DNA from: Sphingopyxis sp. OAS728
GTDB lineage: Bacteria > Pseudomonadota > Alphaproteobacteria > Sphingomonadales > Sphingomonadaceae
Assembly: GCF_014873485.1 (NCBI RefSeq)
Contig: NZ_JADBDT010000001.1
Coordinates: forward strand, 3,466,501-3,530,500
Direction: 5' to 3'
Length of the DNA: 64,000 bases
A model generated the notes under the pieces. That model made no database searches and was not told the origin of the DNA. It worked only from the letters and a program-made list of their open reading frames with translations. The stretch's first letter is position 1. Every line of letters starts with the position of its first letter. This document shows, piece after piece, positions 56,986 through 64,000 of this stretch. The position numbers and the translations under genes are program-made.

Positions 56986-57885
56986 ATGAGCCATATGTCC
57001 AGCCTTTCCCAGTCGCCGACGCCCGCCGATCTTTCGATTACGCCGCGCGACATGCGCTTTGGCCGCGACGATCGGCAGGGGCGCTGGTGGCTCAACGGTG
57101 ATCCGATCGCCTCCGCATTTCACACCGCGCTGTCGGTCACCTTCCCGCGCGGGGAGGCGATGTTCATCGAGGCGGTGAAGGCGCACCGCGACGGGGTCGA
57201 TGAGAAATTGGCGCGCGAAATCCGCGCTTTCACCCAGCAGGAAGTGATCCACAGCCGCGAACATGTCGTCTTCAACAAGAAGGCGGCGGAGGCGGGCTAC
57301 GACCTGTCGGAGCTCGAGGCCGACGTGAACCAGGTCCTCGACCTGATCAAGACGCGCCCGCAGATCGTCAACCTGATGGCGACGATCGCACTCGAACATT
57401 ATACCGCGATGATGGCGGCGATCATGCTGCGCGACGACAGCATGTATGCGGGTGCCGAGCCCGAATGGGCGGCTTTGTGGAAATGGCACGCGATCGAGGA
57501 AATCGAGCATAAGGGCGTCGCTTATGACACCTGGCTGCACGCGACGAAGGATTGGAGCCGTTTCAAACGCTGGCGCGCGAAGTCGCTGATGATGCTCCTT
57601 GTCACCTCGCGCTTCTGGCCGAAACGGGTGAAGGGGATGAAGGCGCTGCTGAAGCAGGACGGCCTGACCGGCTGGCGCGTCACCGCGCGTATCTGGTGGT
57701 ATCTGCTCGGCAAGCCCGGCATCTTGCGCCGCAGCTTCCTGCCCTGGCTCAGCTATTTCATGCCGGGGTTCCACCCGTGGAACCATGACGACCGCGCGCT
57801 GATCAAGAAATATGAAAGCGACTATGCCGATGCAATCATGCCGGCGCATTCGTCGAAGCCCGAACTGGCCGCGGCGGCCGCTTAG
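56986..57885 (+). CDS. Predicted metal-dependent hydrolase (PF10118 family)
   Basis: A 299-residue mostly helical protein of the YbgI-independent Metal_hydrol (PF10118) family. Conserved acidic/histidine clusters suit a di-iron or metal site: FTQQEVIHSREHVVF, ATIALEHYTAMM and WKWHAIEEIEHKGVAYD. It may be a membrane-associated oxidoreductase or hydrolase acting on hydrophobic substrates, as for the ferritin-like proteins. The gene is under a clear TetR-overlapping promoter. ATG 56986 is used; ATG 56995 is an alternative. Confidence 0.8.
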   Translation: MSHMSSLSQSPTPADLSITPRDMRFGRDDRQGRWWLNGDPIASAFHTALSVTFPRGEAMFIEAVKAHRDGVDEKLAREIRAFTQQEVIHSREHVVFNKKAAEAGYDLSELEADVNQVLDLIKTRPQIVNLMATIALEHYTAMMAAIMLRDDSMYAGAEPEWAALWKWHAIEEIEHKGVAYDTWLHATKDWSRFKRWRAKSLMMLLVTSRFWPKRVKGMKALLKQDGLTGWRVTARIWWYLLGKPGILRRSFLPWLSYFMPGFHPWNHDDRALIKKYESDYADAIMPAHSSKPELAAAAA

Positions 57886-58290
57886 TCAGCGCGCTTTCGC
57901 GTCGACCGCGACCAGTTTCGCCGGCGCGATCCGGTAACCCCAGACGCACAGGCAGAGCATGAACAGGTTTGACACGAGGTCGAGCGCCATCCAGCGCGTC
58001 ATCACCGGCACCACGAAGACGAAATAATAGTTGAACCAGAAAAAGGGCAGTAGCGCTGCGCCGTAAATGGCAAAAGTGCCGCGCGTCCAGCGGCTGAACG
58101 CGATGAACAGGCCGCCGAGCACCGCCTGCGCGCCAAAGCAGCCCATGAACAGCGCGCTCGTCGTGCTGAGATGCTGATATTCGGGATTGATCGAAAGCCG
58201 CTCGACCATGTGCGGGGCGGCAAGGCACCACGCGCCAAGGATCAGGAAGGGAAGGGCGAGCAGGCGCTGCGGCCAGAGGGGCGTCAACAT
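57886..58290 (-). CDS. Hypothetical four-helix membrane protein
   Basis: A 134-residue membrane protein with four hydrophobic helices (about 10-28, 43-65, 72-95, 100-118) and a basic tail. The stop abuts the convergent stop of the PF10118 gene with no gap. I do not recognise a characterised family; similar small DUF-type membrane proteins sit in many proteobacteria. Confidence 0.72.
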   Translation of the reverse strand: MLTPLWPQRLLALPFLILGAWCLAAPHMVERLSINPEYQHLSTTSALFMGCFGAQAVLGGLFIAFSRWTRGTFAIYGAALLPFFWFNYYFVFVVPVMTRWMALDLVSNLFMLCLCVWGYRIAPAKLVAVDAKAR

Positions 58291-58381
58291 GGCTTTGACC
58301 TATCAGCGCCGCGCAATTGCGCCAATAGCGGGCTGGACGCCACGACGCTTGTCCCATATCCATTCGGCTGTGGAGGGGACC

Positions 58382-58942
58382 ATGCAACCACATATGACCG
58401 CGGCCGAGGTCACGCAGTTCGAACTGCAGCTCGCCGGGCTCGATTCCTTGCTCGAATTCGGGTGCGGCGGTAGCACGCTGGTTGCGGCACGGCAGGTGCG
58501 CCGGATCGTCAGCGTCGACAGCGACCCCGTCTGGCTAGGGAAGGTCCAGGCCGACGTCGCGCGCGAGGTGGTCGAATTCAACCCCTTTCACGCCGACATC
58601 GGCCCGGTTGCCGAATGGGGTTATCCCGCCGACGAAAGCCGGATCCGCGACTGGCCGCGGTACCACACCCAGATATGGCGCCATGTGAACGGCAGCCCCG
58701 ATGCGGTGCTGATCGACGGTCGCTTCCGTGTCGCCTGCCTGTTGCAGTCGATCATCCATTGCAAACCCGACTGCGTTTTCCTGTTCCACGATTTCCAGGA
58801 CCGTCCGCACTATCATGGCGTACTCCGTCACGTCGATGTGCTCGCGCGCGTCGATACGCTCGCGGTGCTGCGGGCAAAGCAGCAGGTCGACGGCACCGCG
58901 GTGCTGCACGACCTGTTCGACCATTATCTGATCCCCGATTGA
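58382..58942 (+). CDS. Methyltransferase-fold hypothetical protein
   Basis: A 186-residue protein. GLDSLLEFGCGGSTLVAARQ is the SAM-binding GxGxG-like loop of Rossmann methyltransferases (GCGGST), followed by RIVSVDSDPVWLG (acidic end of strand 2) and DAVLIDGRFRV (strand 4). The C-terminal part has many His, FLFHDFQDRPHYHGVLRHVDV. It may modify a small molecule or sugar. ATG 58382 is chosen; upstream codons to 58187 lie in the convergent neighbour's region. Confidence 0.75.
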   Translation: MQPHMTAAEVTQFELQLAGLDSLLEFGCGGSTLVAARQVRRIVSVDSDPVWLGKVQADVAREVVEFNPFHADIGPVAEWGYPADESRIRDWPRYHTQIWRHVNGSPDAVLIDGRFRVACLLQSIIHCKPDCVFLFHDFQDRPHYHGVLRHVDVLARVDTLAVLRAKQQVDGTAVLHDLFDHYLIPD

Positions 58943-58973
58943 CCGCCGGGGCCGGCTTCGGCACATCCCCACC

Positions 58974-59504
58974 ATGTTCGCAGCACCCCCTGTCATCGAA
59001 ACCGAGCGCCTGCGCCTCCGCCCGGGGCGTCTGTCCGACAAGGACGTCCATATCGACATGTGGGCGGACGAACGGGTCACGCGCTTTATCGGTGGCGAAC
59101 CGCGCGCGCCCGACGTCAGCTGGGGCAAGTTCCTGAGCTCGGCCGGACTGTGGCCGGTGATGGGGTTCGGTTATTGGGTCTTCGCCGATAAGGTCAGCGA
59201 CGCGCTCGTCGGCATGGGCGGCCTCAGCTATTTTTGCCGCGGCATCCCCGAGCTCGAGGGCGTGCCCGAGGCGGGCTGGGCGTTCGACGCCGATCATTGG
59301 GGCGCAGGCTATGCGACCGAGGCAATGCGCGCGGCACTCGGCTGGGCCGACGCGAACCTCGACGCCAGCGAAGTGCGCTGCATCATCGACCCGGGCAACG
59401 ACGCGTCGGAGCGCGTTTCGGCAAAGCTCGGTTTTTGCCGCATCGGCGAGAGCGACGCATTAGGGCATGTGGTCGCGATCTATTCGCGGCCCAAGGGCGG
59501 CTAG
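58974..59504 (+). CDS. GNAT-family N-acetyltransferase
   Basis: A 176-residue GNAT protein of the RimJ/RimL-like type: ETERLRLRPGRLSDKDVHID at the start, PEAGWAFDADHWGAGYATEA with the acetyl-CoA loop, and DPGNDASERVSAKLGF at the end. It transfers an acetyl group to an amine. Its 3' end overlaps the convergent nfeD-like gene by 4 bases. Substrate not identifiable. Confidence 0.88.
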   Translation: MFAAPPVIETERLRLRPGRLSDKDVHIDMWADERVTRFIGGEPRAPDVSWGKFLSSAGLWPVMGFGYWVFADKVSDALVGMGGLSYFCRGIPELEGVPEAGWAFDADHWGAGYATEAMRAALGWADANLDASEVRCIIDPGNDASERVSAKLGFCRIGESDALGHVVAIYSRPKGG

Positions 59505-59947
59505 GCGGCCTCGACCACCAGCACGCCGCCGTCGGCGCTGACCACACGGACCTTGGTGCCTTCGGCCACGTCGGGCCCACGGACCGGCCATTCGCCGTCG
59601 CCGACCTTGGCGCGGCCGCGCCCGTCCTCGATCGCCTTGGTCACCGTCAGCACTTCGCCGACGAGACGGCCGCCACGCTGGTTGAGGTGCGGGTCGGCCG
59701 TGGTGATCGGGTTCGCCTTGAGCCAGCGGCGGGCGCCGTAGAGGAAGATGAAGGACAGGACGGCGAAGACGCCGAGCTGAAGCGGAATCGAGATCGGCGC
59801 GATCCATGCAATAGCGCCGGTCACAATCGCCGCCCCGCCCAGCCAGATCAGGAAGAAGCCCGGCGCTACGATCTCGGCGGCGGCGAGCAGCACGCCGAGC
59901 GACAGCCATGCCCAATGCGGTTCCATATTGGTCAGCCAATCGGGCAT
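59501..59947 (-). CDS. NfeD-family membrane protein
   Basis: A 148-residue protein with two or three N-terminal transmembrane helices (about 12-62) and a C-terminal OB-fold domain (LVGEVLTVTKAIEDGRGRAK, VRVVSADGGVLVVEAA). This is the short NfeD without the serine-protease domain. It is coupled with the upstream SPFH protein (one base gap), matching the widespread NfeD-SPFH pairing that organises membrane microdomains. Confidence 0.9.
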   Translation of the reverse strand: MPDWLTNMEPHWAWLSLGVLLAAAEIVAPGFFLIWLGGAAIVTGAIAWIAPISIPLQLGVFAVLSFIFLYGARRWLKANPITTADPHLNQRGGRLVGEVLTVTKAIEDGRGRAKVGDGEWPVRGPDVAEGTKVRVVSADGGVLVVEAA

Positions 59948-59948
59948 G

Positions 59949-60863
59949 TCAGGCTCCCGTCTTGCGCTCGATCGCGTCGCGCGCGAGTTCGCCGATGCCG
60001 CCCAATGTGCCGATCAGCTGCGTCGCCTCGACGGGGAACAGGATCGTCTTGGCGTTCGGGCTCGTCGCGAACTGGCTGACCGCCTCGACATATTTTTGCG
60101 CGATGAAATAATTGATCGCCTGCGCATTGCCGCCGGCAATCGCGTCGGACACCATCTGCGTCGCCTTGGCTTCGGCTTCGGCTTCGCGTTCGCGGGCTTC
60201 GGCGTCGCGGAAGGCGGCTTCGCGGCGGCCTTCGGCCTGCAGGATCTGGCCCTGCTTTTCGCCCTCGGCGCGCAGGATTTCGGAGGCGCGCATGCCTTCG
60301 GCCTCGAGGATGTTCGCGCGCTTTTCGCGTTCGGCCTTCATCTGCCGCGCCATCGCGTTCGAGATGTCGGCGGGCGGGCGGATGTCCTTGATCTCGACGC
60401 GGGTGATCTTGACCCCCCACGGCGTCGTCGCATCGTCGACGACATGCAGAAGCCGCAGGTTGATCTCGTCGCGCTTCGACAAAGTCTCGTCGAGGTCCAT
60501 CGAACCCATCACCGTGCGCAGGTTCGTCGTCGTCAGGTTCATGATCGCCAGATAGAGGTCGCTTACCTCGTAAGCCGCCTTGGCGGCATCGAGCACCTGG
60601 AAAAAGACGACGCCGTCGACCGCGACCATCGCATTGTCCTTGGTGATGATTTCCTGTCCCGGGATGTCGAGCACCTGTTCCATCATGTTCACCTTGCGAC
60701 CGACGCGGTCGAAGATCGGCATGATGAAATTCAGCCCTGGCTGCGCGATATGCGTGTAACGGCCGAAGCGTTCGATCGTATAGGCATAGCCCTGCCGGAC
60801 CGGGGTCAGCGCCCAGACGAGGAACACCAGCGCCAAGACAACCAGTGCGAGTGCGAATTCCAT
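59949..60863 (-). CDS. SPFH/Band 7 family protein (stomatin-like, QmcA type)
   Basis: A 304-residue protein with a single N-terminal transmembrane helix (about 3-22) and the SPFH domain: [23 protein letters not shown], then [17 protein letters not shown]. The coiled C-terminal part is Glu/Ala-rich ([16 protein letters not shown]). Family members scaffold membrane domains and influence FtsH activity. It precedes nfeD in the same direction. ATG 60863 follows an upstream gap of 84 bases before the CoA lyase gene on the other strand. Confidence 0.93.
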   Translation of the reverse strand: MEFALALVVLALVFLVWALTPVRQGYAYTIERFGRYTHIAQPGLNFIMPIFDRVGRKVNMMEQVLDIPGQEIITKDNAMVAVDGVVFFQVLDAAKAAYEVSDLYLAIMNLTTTNLRTVMGSMDLDETLSKRDEINLRLLHVVDDATTPWGVKITRVEIKDIRPPADISNAMARQMKAEREKRANILEAEGMRASEILRAEGEKQGQILQAEGRREAAFRDAEAREREAEAEAKATQMVSDAIAGGNAQAINYFIAQKYVEAVSQFATSPNAKTILFPVEATQLIGTLGGIGELARDAIERKTGA

Positions 60864-60947
60864 CGATCATCCCCCTGTTGCAAAATTGCGATTTGCAAAC
60901 CCGCTTCCTTATTGCGGCAATGGCGGGGTTGCGCCACAGAAAAGCGC

Positions 60948-61760
60948 ATGACCCCAAGTGACTATCCGCCGCGCTCGCTGCTCTATGTCCCCGGTTCGAA
61001 CGCGCGTGCGCTCGAAAAGGCGGCGGGGCTTGCCGCCGACATGTTGATCATCGATCTGGAGGATGCGGTGCCCGCGGATCGCAAGGCCGAGGCGCGCGAC
61101 GCGATGCGCGGGGCGGTGGCCGCAGGCTTTCCGGGCAAGCGCGTCGCGGTGCGGGTGAATGCGACGGGCACGGCCGAACAGATCGACGATATCGTCGCGA
61201 TTGCCGGGCTCACGATCGACGCCGTGGTGCTTCCGAAGGTCGATGCGCCGTCCGATCTCGACCCGCTGCGCGGGCTTGGCCTGCCGGTCTTCGCGATGAT
61301 CGAGACGCCGACGGCGATCTATGCCGCGCGCGATATTGCCGCCGACCCGGCTGTGGCCGGACTCATCGCGGGTCTCAACGATCTCGCGCACGAGCTGAAG
61401 CTGCCCGACGGAATGGACCGCGGCGCGATGAGCCATGCGATCCAGGCGATCGTCCTCGCGGCGCGCGCGGGCGGCGTCTGGGGCTTCGACGGCGTCTATA
61501 ATGCGATCGACGATGCCGCGGGCTTTGCGGCCGAAGCGGTCGAGGGAAGACGGCTCGGTTTCGATGGCAAGACGCTGATCCACCCGTCGCAGGTCGATCC
61601 CTGCAACACCGCCTTTGCCCCGTCCGAACGCGAGATCGCCGCCGCCGAGGCGCTGGTGGCCGCGGCAACGGGCGGGGCGCAGCGCCACGACGGCCGGATG
61701 ATCGAGGATATGCATGTCGCGGCAGCGCGGATGCTGCTCGAACGGGCAGGGCGCGCCTGA
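60948..61760 (+). CDS. HpcH/HpaI aldolase/citrate lyase-type CoA ester lyase
   Basis: A 270-residue CitE-like TIM-barrel enzyme. MTPSDYPPRSLLYVPGSNARAL is the family N-terminus; IIDLEDAVP holds metal-binding Glu/Asp, VRVNATGT an Arg, FAMIETPTAIY the Glu, and FDGKTLIHPSQV the CoA-binding end. Such enzymes cleave (S)-citramalyl- or malyl-type CoA esters to acetyl-CoA or pyruvate plus product. It may be a beta-subunit-like lyase without a CitD/CitF partner, which is common in alphaproteobacteria. Confidence 0.88.
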   Translation: MTPSDYPPRSLLYVPGSNARALEKAAGLAADMLIIDLEDAVPADRKAEARDAMRGAVAAGFPGKRVAVRVNATGTAEQIDDIVAIAGLTIDAVVLPKVDAPSDLDPLRGLGLPVFAMIETPTAIYAARDIAADPAVAGLIAGLNDLAHELKLPDGMDRGAMSHAIQAIVLAARAGGVWGFDGVYNAIDDAAGFAAEAVEGRRLGFDGKTLIHPSQVDPCNTAFAPSEREIAAAEALVAAATGGAQRHDGRMIEDMHVAAARMLLERAGRA

Positions 61761-61827
61761 CGCCGTCGTTCGTCTTTCGACGAACGCGCCTTGCCGGGCC
61801 GCGGCGGAAATGCCATGCGGCGGCGCC

Positions 61828-63330
61828 ATGAAAACCACCCGTTTCCACGCCGCCGTTGCGGCCATCGCCCTTCTTGCCATTGCCCCCGCTGCTTCCGCCG
61901 CGCCTGCCAAGGGCGACACGCCGATCACCGAGGCCCAGCTTGCCGATCACATCAAGATACTGGCGAGCGATGCGTTCGAAGGACGTGCGCCGGGGACCGA
62001 AGGTGAGGATCGCACGATCGCCTATATCGTCGGCGAATGGGCGAAGGCGGGGCTCGAAGCCGTGCCGGGCAGCACAACACCCTGGCTCCAGCCGGTACCC
62101 TTCGTCGAAACGCAGGCGCTTGGCGGCAGTGCGAAGTTCAAAGTCAAAGGCCGCGACTTCGCGCTCGAGGATGACGGGATCATCCTGAGCAGCCGCGACG
62201 CGTCGACCTCGCTCACCGATCTTCCCGCCGTCTTCGTCGGCTATGGCCTCGACGGCGCGGGCAAGGTCAATGCCGACGTCAAGGGCAAGTTGGCGATCAT
62301 GCTGTTCGAAAACGCGCTCTTCGGCGACAAGCTGCCGCGCTATCGCGAGCGGCGCCAGATGCTCGCCGATGCGGGTGCATCCGCCGTGCTCGTCATCGCG
62401 ACCGACGCTGTGCCGTGGACCGCGCTGCGCGAAAGCGCGGGCGCCAAGTCGGTCCGCCTTGCCAGCGCCAAGCCGGGCGCACCGGTCAGCGGCTTCCTGT
62501 CGATCGAGGCGGCCGATGCGCTGCTCAAAAAGGCGGGGCAGGATAGCAGTGCGCTTCGCGAAGCCGCAAAATCACCCGATTACAAGGGTGCCGCCCTGCC
62601 AGTGACCGCGGACCTGACCGCGAAATCGAACACGCGTCCCTTCGCCAGCAACAATGTGATCGCAAAGCTTCCGGGCGCCAAGCCCGACGGCAAGGCTGTG
62701 CTGTTTCTCGGCCACTGGGACCATCTCGGCATTTGTGCGCCCGAAGGCGAAGCGGACCGCATCTGCAACGGCGCGGTCGACAATGCCAGCGGCATCGCTG
62801 TGCTGATCGAGGTCGCTAAGCGGCTGGGTTCGGGTGCGCGTCCCGACCGCGACATCTATTTCATGGCGACGACCGCAGAGGAAAAGGGCCTGCTCGGCGC
62901 GCATTATTTCGCCGATCACCCGGTGGTGCCGCTGACTGATATCACTGTTGCGCTCAACGTCGACACGATCGCGATTTCGCCGCGCGGCACGCCCGTCGCG
63001 ACGCTCGGGCGCGGCAAGCCCGCTTATGACGCCGTCGTGCGCGAGGCGGCGACCAAGCTTGGCCGCAAGGTCGACGAGGATGGTGAGGCCGATGCCTTCA
63101 TCCAGCGGCAGGACGGCTGGGCGCTCGGCGCCAAGGGCGTCACCTCGCTGATGGTCGGTGGCAGCTTTTCGGACATGAAGCTGCTCGAGGCCTTCCTCGG
63201 CAGCGACTATCACAGCGCCGCCGATAATTTCTCGGACAAGATCCCGCTCGGCGGTGCCGCAGAGGACGCCGACCTGCATGTCGCGCTCGGCCGGGCGTTC
63301 GCCGATACGAAGCGCTGGCCGGGTAAGTGA
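61828..63330 (+). CDS. M28-family exported zinc aminopeptidase
   Basis: A 500-residue protein with signal peptide MKTTRFHAAVAAIALLAIAP...AASA (about 1-24). A protease-associated (PA) domain spans roughly 95-265, followed by the M28 di-zinc core: GHWDHLG (His), GAVDNASGIAVL (Asp), TTAEEKGLLG (Glu-Glu), ALNVDTIAI (Asp) and SDYHSAADN (His). It cleaves peptides from the N-terminus in the periplasm or outside. ATG 61828 is used; codons upstream in-frame are the end of the previous gene's neighbourhood. Confidence 0.92.
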   Translation: MKTTRFHAAVAAIALLAIAPAASAAPAKGDTPITEAQLADHIKILASDAFEGRAPGTEGEDRTIAYIVGEWAKAGLEAVPGSTTPWLQPVPFVETQALGGSAKFKVKGRDFALEDDGIILSSRDASTSLTDLPAVFVGYGLDGAGKVNADVKGKLAIMLFENALFGDKLPRYRERRQMLADAGASAVLVIATDAVPWTALRESAGAKSVRLASAKPGAPVSGFLSIEAADALLKKAGQDSSALREAAKSPDYKGAALPVTADLTAKSNTRPFASNNVIAKLPGAKPDGKAVLFLGHWDHLGICAPEGEADRICNGAVDNASGIAVLIEVAKRLGSGARPDRDIYFMATTAEEKGLLGAHYFADHPVVPLTDITVALNVDTIAISPRGTPVATLGRGKPAYDAVVREAATKLGRKVDEDGEADAFIQRQDGWALGAKGVTSLMVGGSFSDMKLLEAFLGSDYHSAADNFSDKIPLGGAAEDADLHVALGRAFADTKRWPGK

Positions 63331-63347
63331 GCTTCGCCGAATAAGAA

Positions 63348-63377
63348 ACGCCGCCCCCGCTTTCGCAGGGGCGGCGT
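63348..63377. terminator. Hairpin terminator between M28 peptidase and DAHP synthase
   Basis: Arms ACGCCGCCCC (63348-63357) and GGGGCGGCGT (63368-63377) are perfect 10-base complements with a 10-base loop. It lies between convergent ends (63330 and 63395) and can act on both; a T run is weak. Confidence 0.65.
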
Positions 63378-63394
63378 CATCTACCGGGCTGGCT

Positions 63395-64000
63395 TTAGGC
63401 CGCCTGCTTCGCGCGGTCGGCCATTTCCTGGTTGAGCATTTCGGCGAGCAGGAACGCCAGTTCGAGCGACTGCCCCGCATTCAGGCGCGGATCGCAATGC
63501 GTGTGGTAGCGATCGGCCAGATCCATCTGGGTCACGTCCATCGCGCCGCCGGTGCATTCGGTGACATTCTGGCCGGTCATTTCGATATGGATGCCGCCGC
63601 CATGTGTGCCCTCTGCGCGGTGCACGGCGAAGAAGCCGCGCACTTCGGCAAGGATGCGCTCGAACGGGCGCGTCTTGTAACCGTTGTTTGTCTTGATGAC
63701 ATTGCCGTGCATCGGGTCGCACGACCAGACGACGGGGTGGCCCGATTCCTTCACCGCGCGCACCAGCTTCGGCAGATGCGCCTCGATCTTGTCGTGGCCG
63801 TAGCGCGTGATCAGCGTCATGCGGCCGGCGACATGGTTCGGGTTCAGCGTGTCGAGCAGGCGGAGCAGCGCATCGGGCTCGAGGCTCGGGCCGCATTTCA
63901 TGCCGACCGGATTGCCGATGCCGCGGAGGTACTCGATATGCGCCGAACCCTCGAAGCGGGTGCGGTCGCCGACCCACAGGAAGTGGCCCGATGTGTCGTA
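63395..64000 (-). CDS. aroG: Class II 3-deoxy-7-phosphoheptulonate synthase (DAHP synthase), 5' end outside window
   Basis: The last 201 codons of a class II DAHP synthase, the first enzyme of the shikimate pathway. The reading frame is open to the window edge. Landmarks: [56 protein letters not shown] and [13 protein letters not shown], which match the metal and phosphate-binding regions of the plant-like class II (AroA-II) enzymes. The symbol is used loosely; regulation cannot be read here. Confidence 0.93.
   Translation of the reverse strand, partial: YDTSGHFLWVGDRTRFEGSAHIEYLRGIGNPVGMKCGPSLEPDALLRLLDTLNPNHVAGRMTLITRYGHDKIEAHLPKLVRAVKESGHPVVWSCDPMHGNVIKTNNGYKTRPFERILAEVRGFFAVHRAEGTHGGGIHIEMTGQNVTECTGGAMDVTQMDLADRYHTHCDPRLNAGQSLELAFLLAEMLNQEMADRAKQAA

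Overview
The window reads as a continuous stretch of chromosome from a GC-rich alphaproteobacterium of the Sphingomonadales, most like Sphingopyxis or a close relative. This rests on family recognition and gene order: exosortase-A-associated sugar genes, the mdh/sucD/sucA/sucB/lpd block, zapE, class II DAHP synthase and many coupled genes of the kind common in sphingomonads. It was not tested by database search. I see no insertion sequence, integrase, prophage, CRISPR array, rRNA or tRNA, and no block whose base or codon use looks foreign. Genes are tightly packed, and many pairs share a 4-base ATGA or GTGA stop/start overlap, so translational coupling is common.

Layout. 1-3.5 kb: beta-oxidation type genes (carboxymuconolactone-decarboxylase-like protein cut by the window edge, thiolase, MaoC hydratase) and an MscS channel. 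3.5-8.4 kb: topoisomerase IB, then a polysaccharide group (acyltransferase 3, exosortase-A-type O-ligase, an unlisted 54-residue protein, and a divergent exosortase-A-type glycosyltransferase). 8.5-11.1 kb: membrane and small unknown proteins, and an S24/LexA-like repressor with inverted-repeat operators in its divergent promoter. 11.3-16.7 kb: a soluble CBS/MCP protein, aquaporin Z, galU and a complete yfiR-yfiN-yfiB cyclic-di-GMP module. 16.8-21.9 kb: msrA, an M48 protease, heme A synthase, rplM-rpsI. 21.9-33.2 kb: a lipid/phosphodiester region with a kinase-like gene, diacylglycerol kinase, two sugar/polyol nucleotidyltransferases, a CDP-alcohol phosphotransferase, a CDP-glycerol-type transferase, a HAD phosphatase and a flippase.

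33.3-48 kb: central metabolism. sdhB stands apart from other sdh genes and is followed by a metallo-beta-lactamase-fold lipoprotein, a hot-dog thioesterase and zapE. After a 408-base regulatory gap comes mdh, a secreted unknown, sucD, sucA, sucB, a small lipoprotein and lpd; sucC is not in its usual place. 48-56 kb: TRIC-like channel, MpaB-type oxygenase, hydrolases, sppA, and obgE-proB-epimerase. 56.3-64 kb: a TetR regulator with a clear operator/promoter next to a predicted metal-dependent hydrolase, NfeD with an SPFH protein, a CoA ester lyase, an M28 peptidase and the end of class II DAHP synthase.

The best candidate for an undescribed system is the 24.9-33.2 kb region. Its enzymes would together activate a polyol or sugar phosphate with CTP, transfer it from the CDP carrier, possibly extend it with glycerol-phosphate-like units and export it, like a teichoic-acid or phosphoglycolipid pathway but in a Gram-negative. 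The substrate is unknown.
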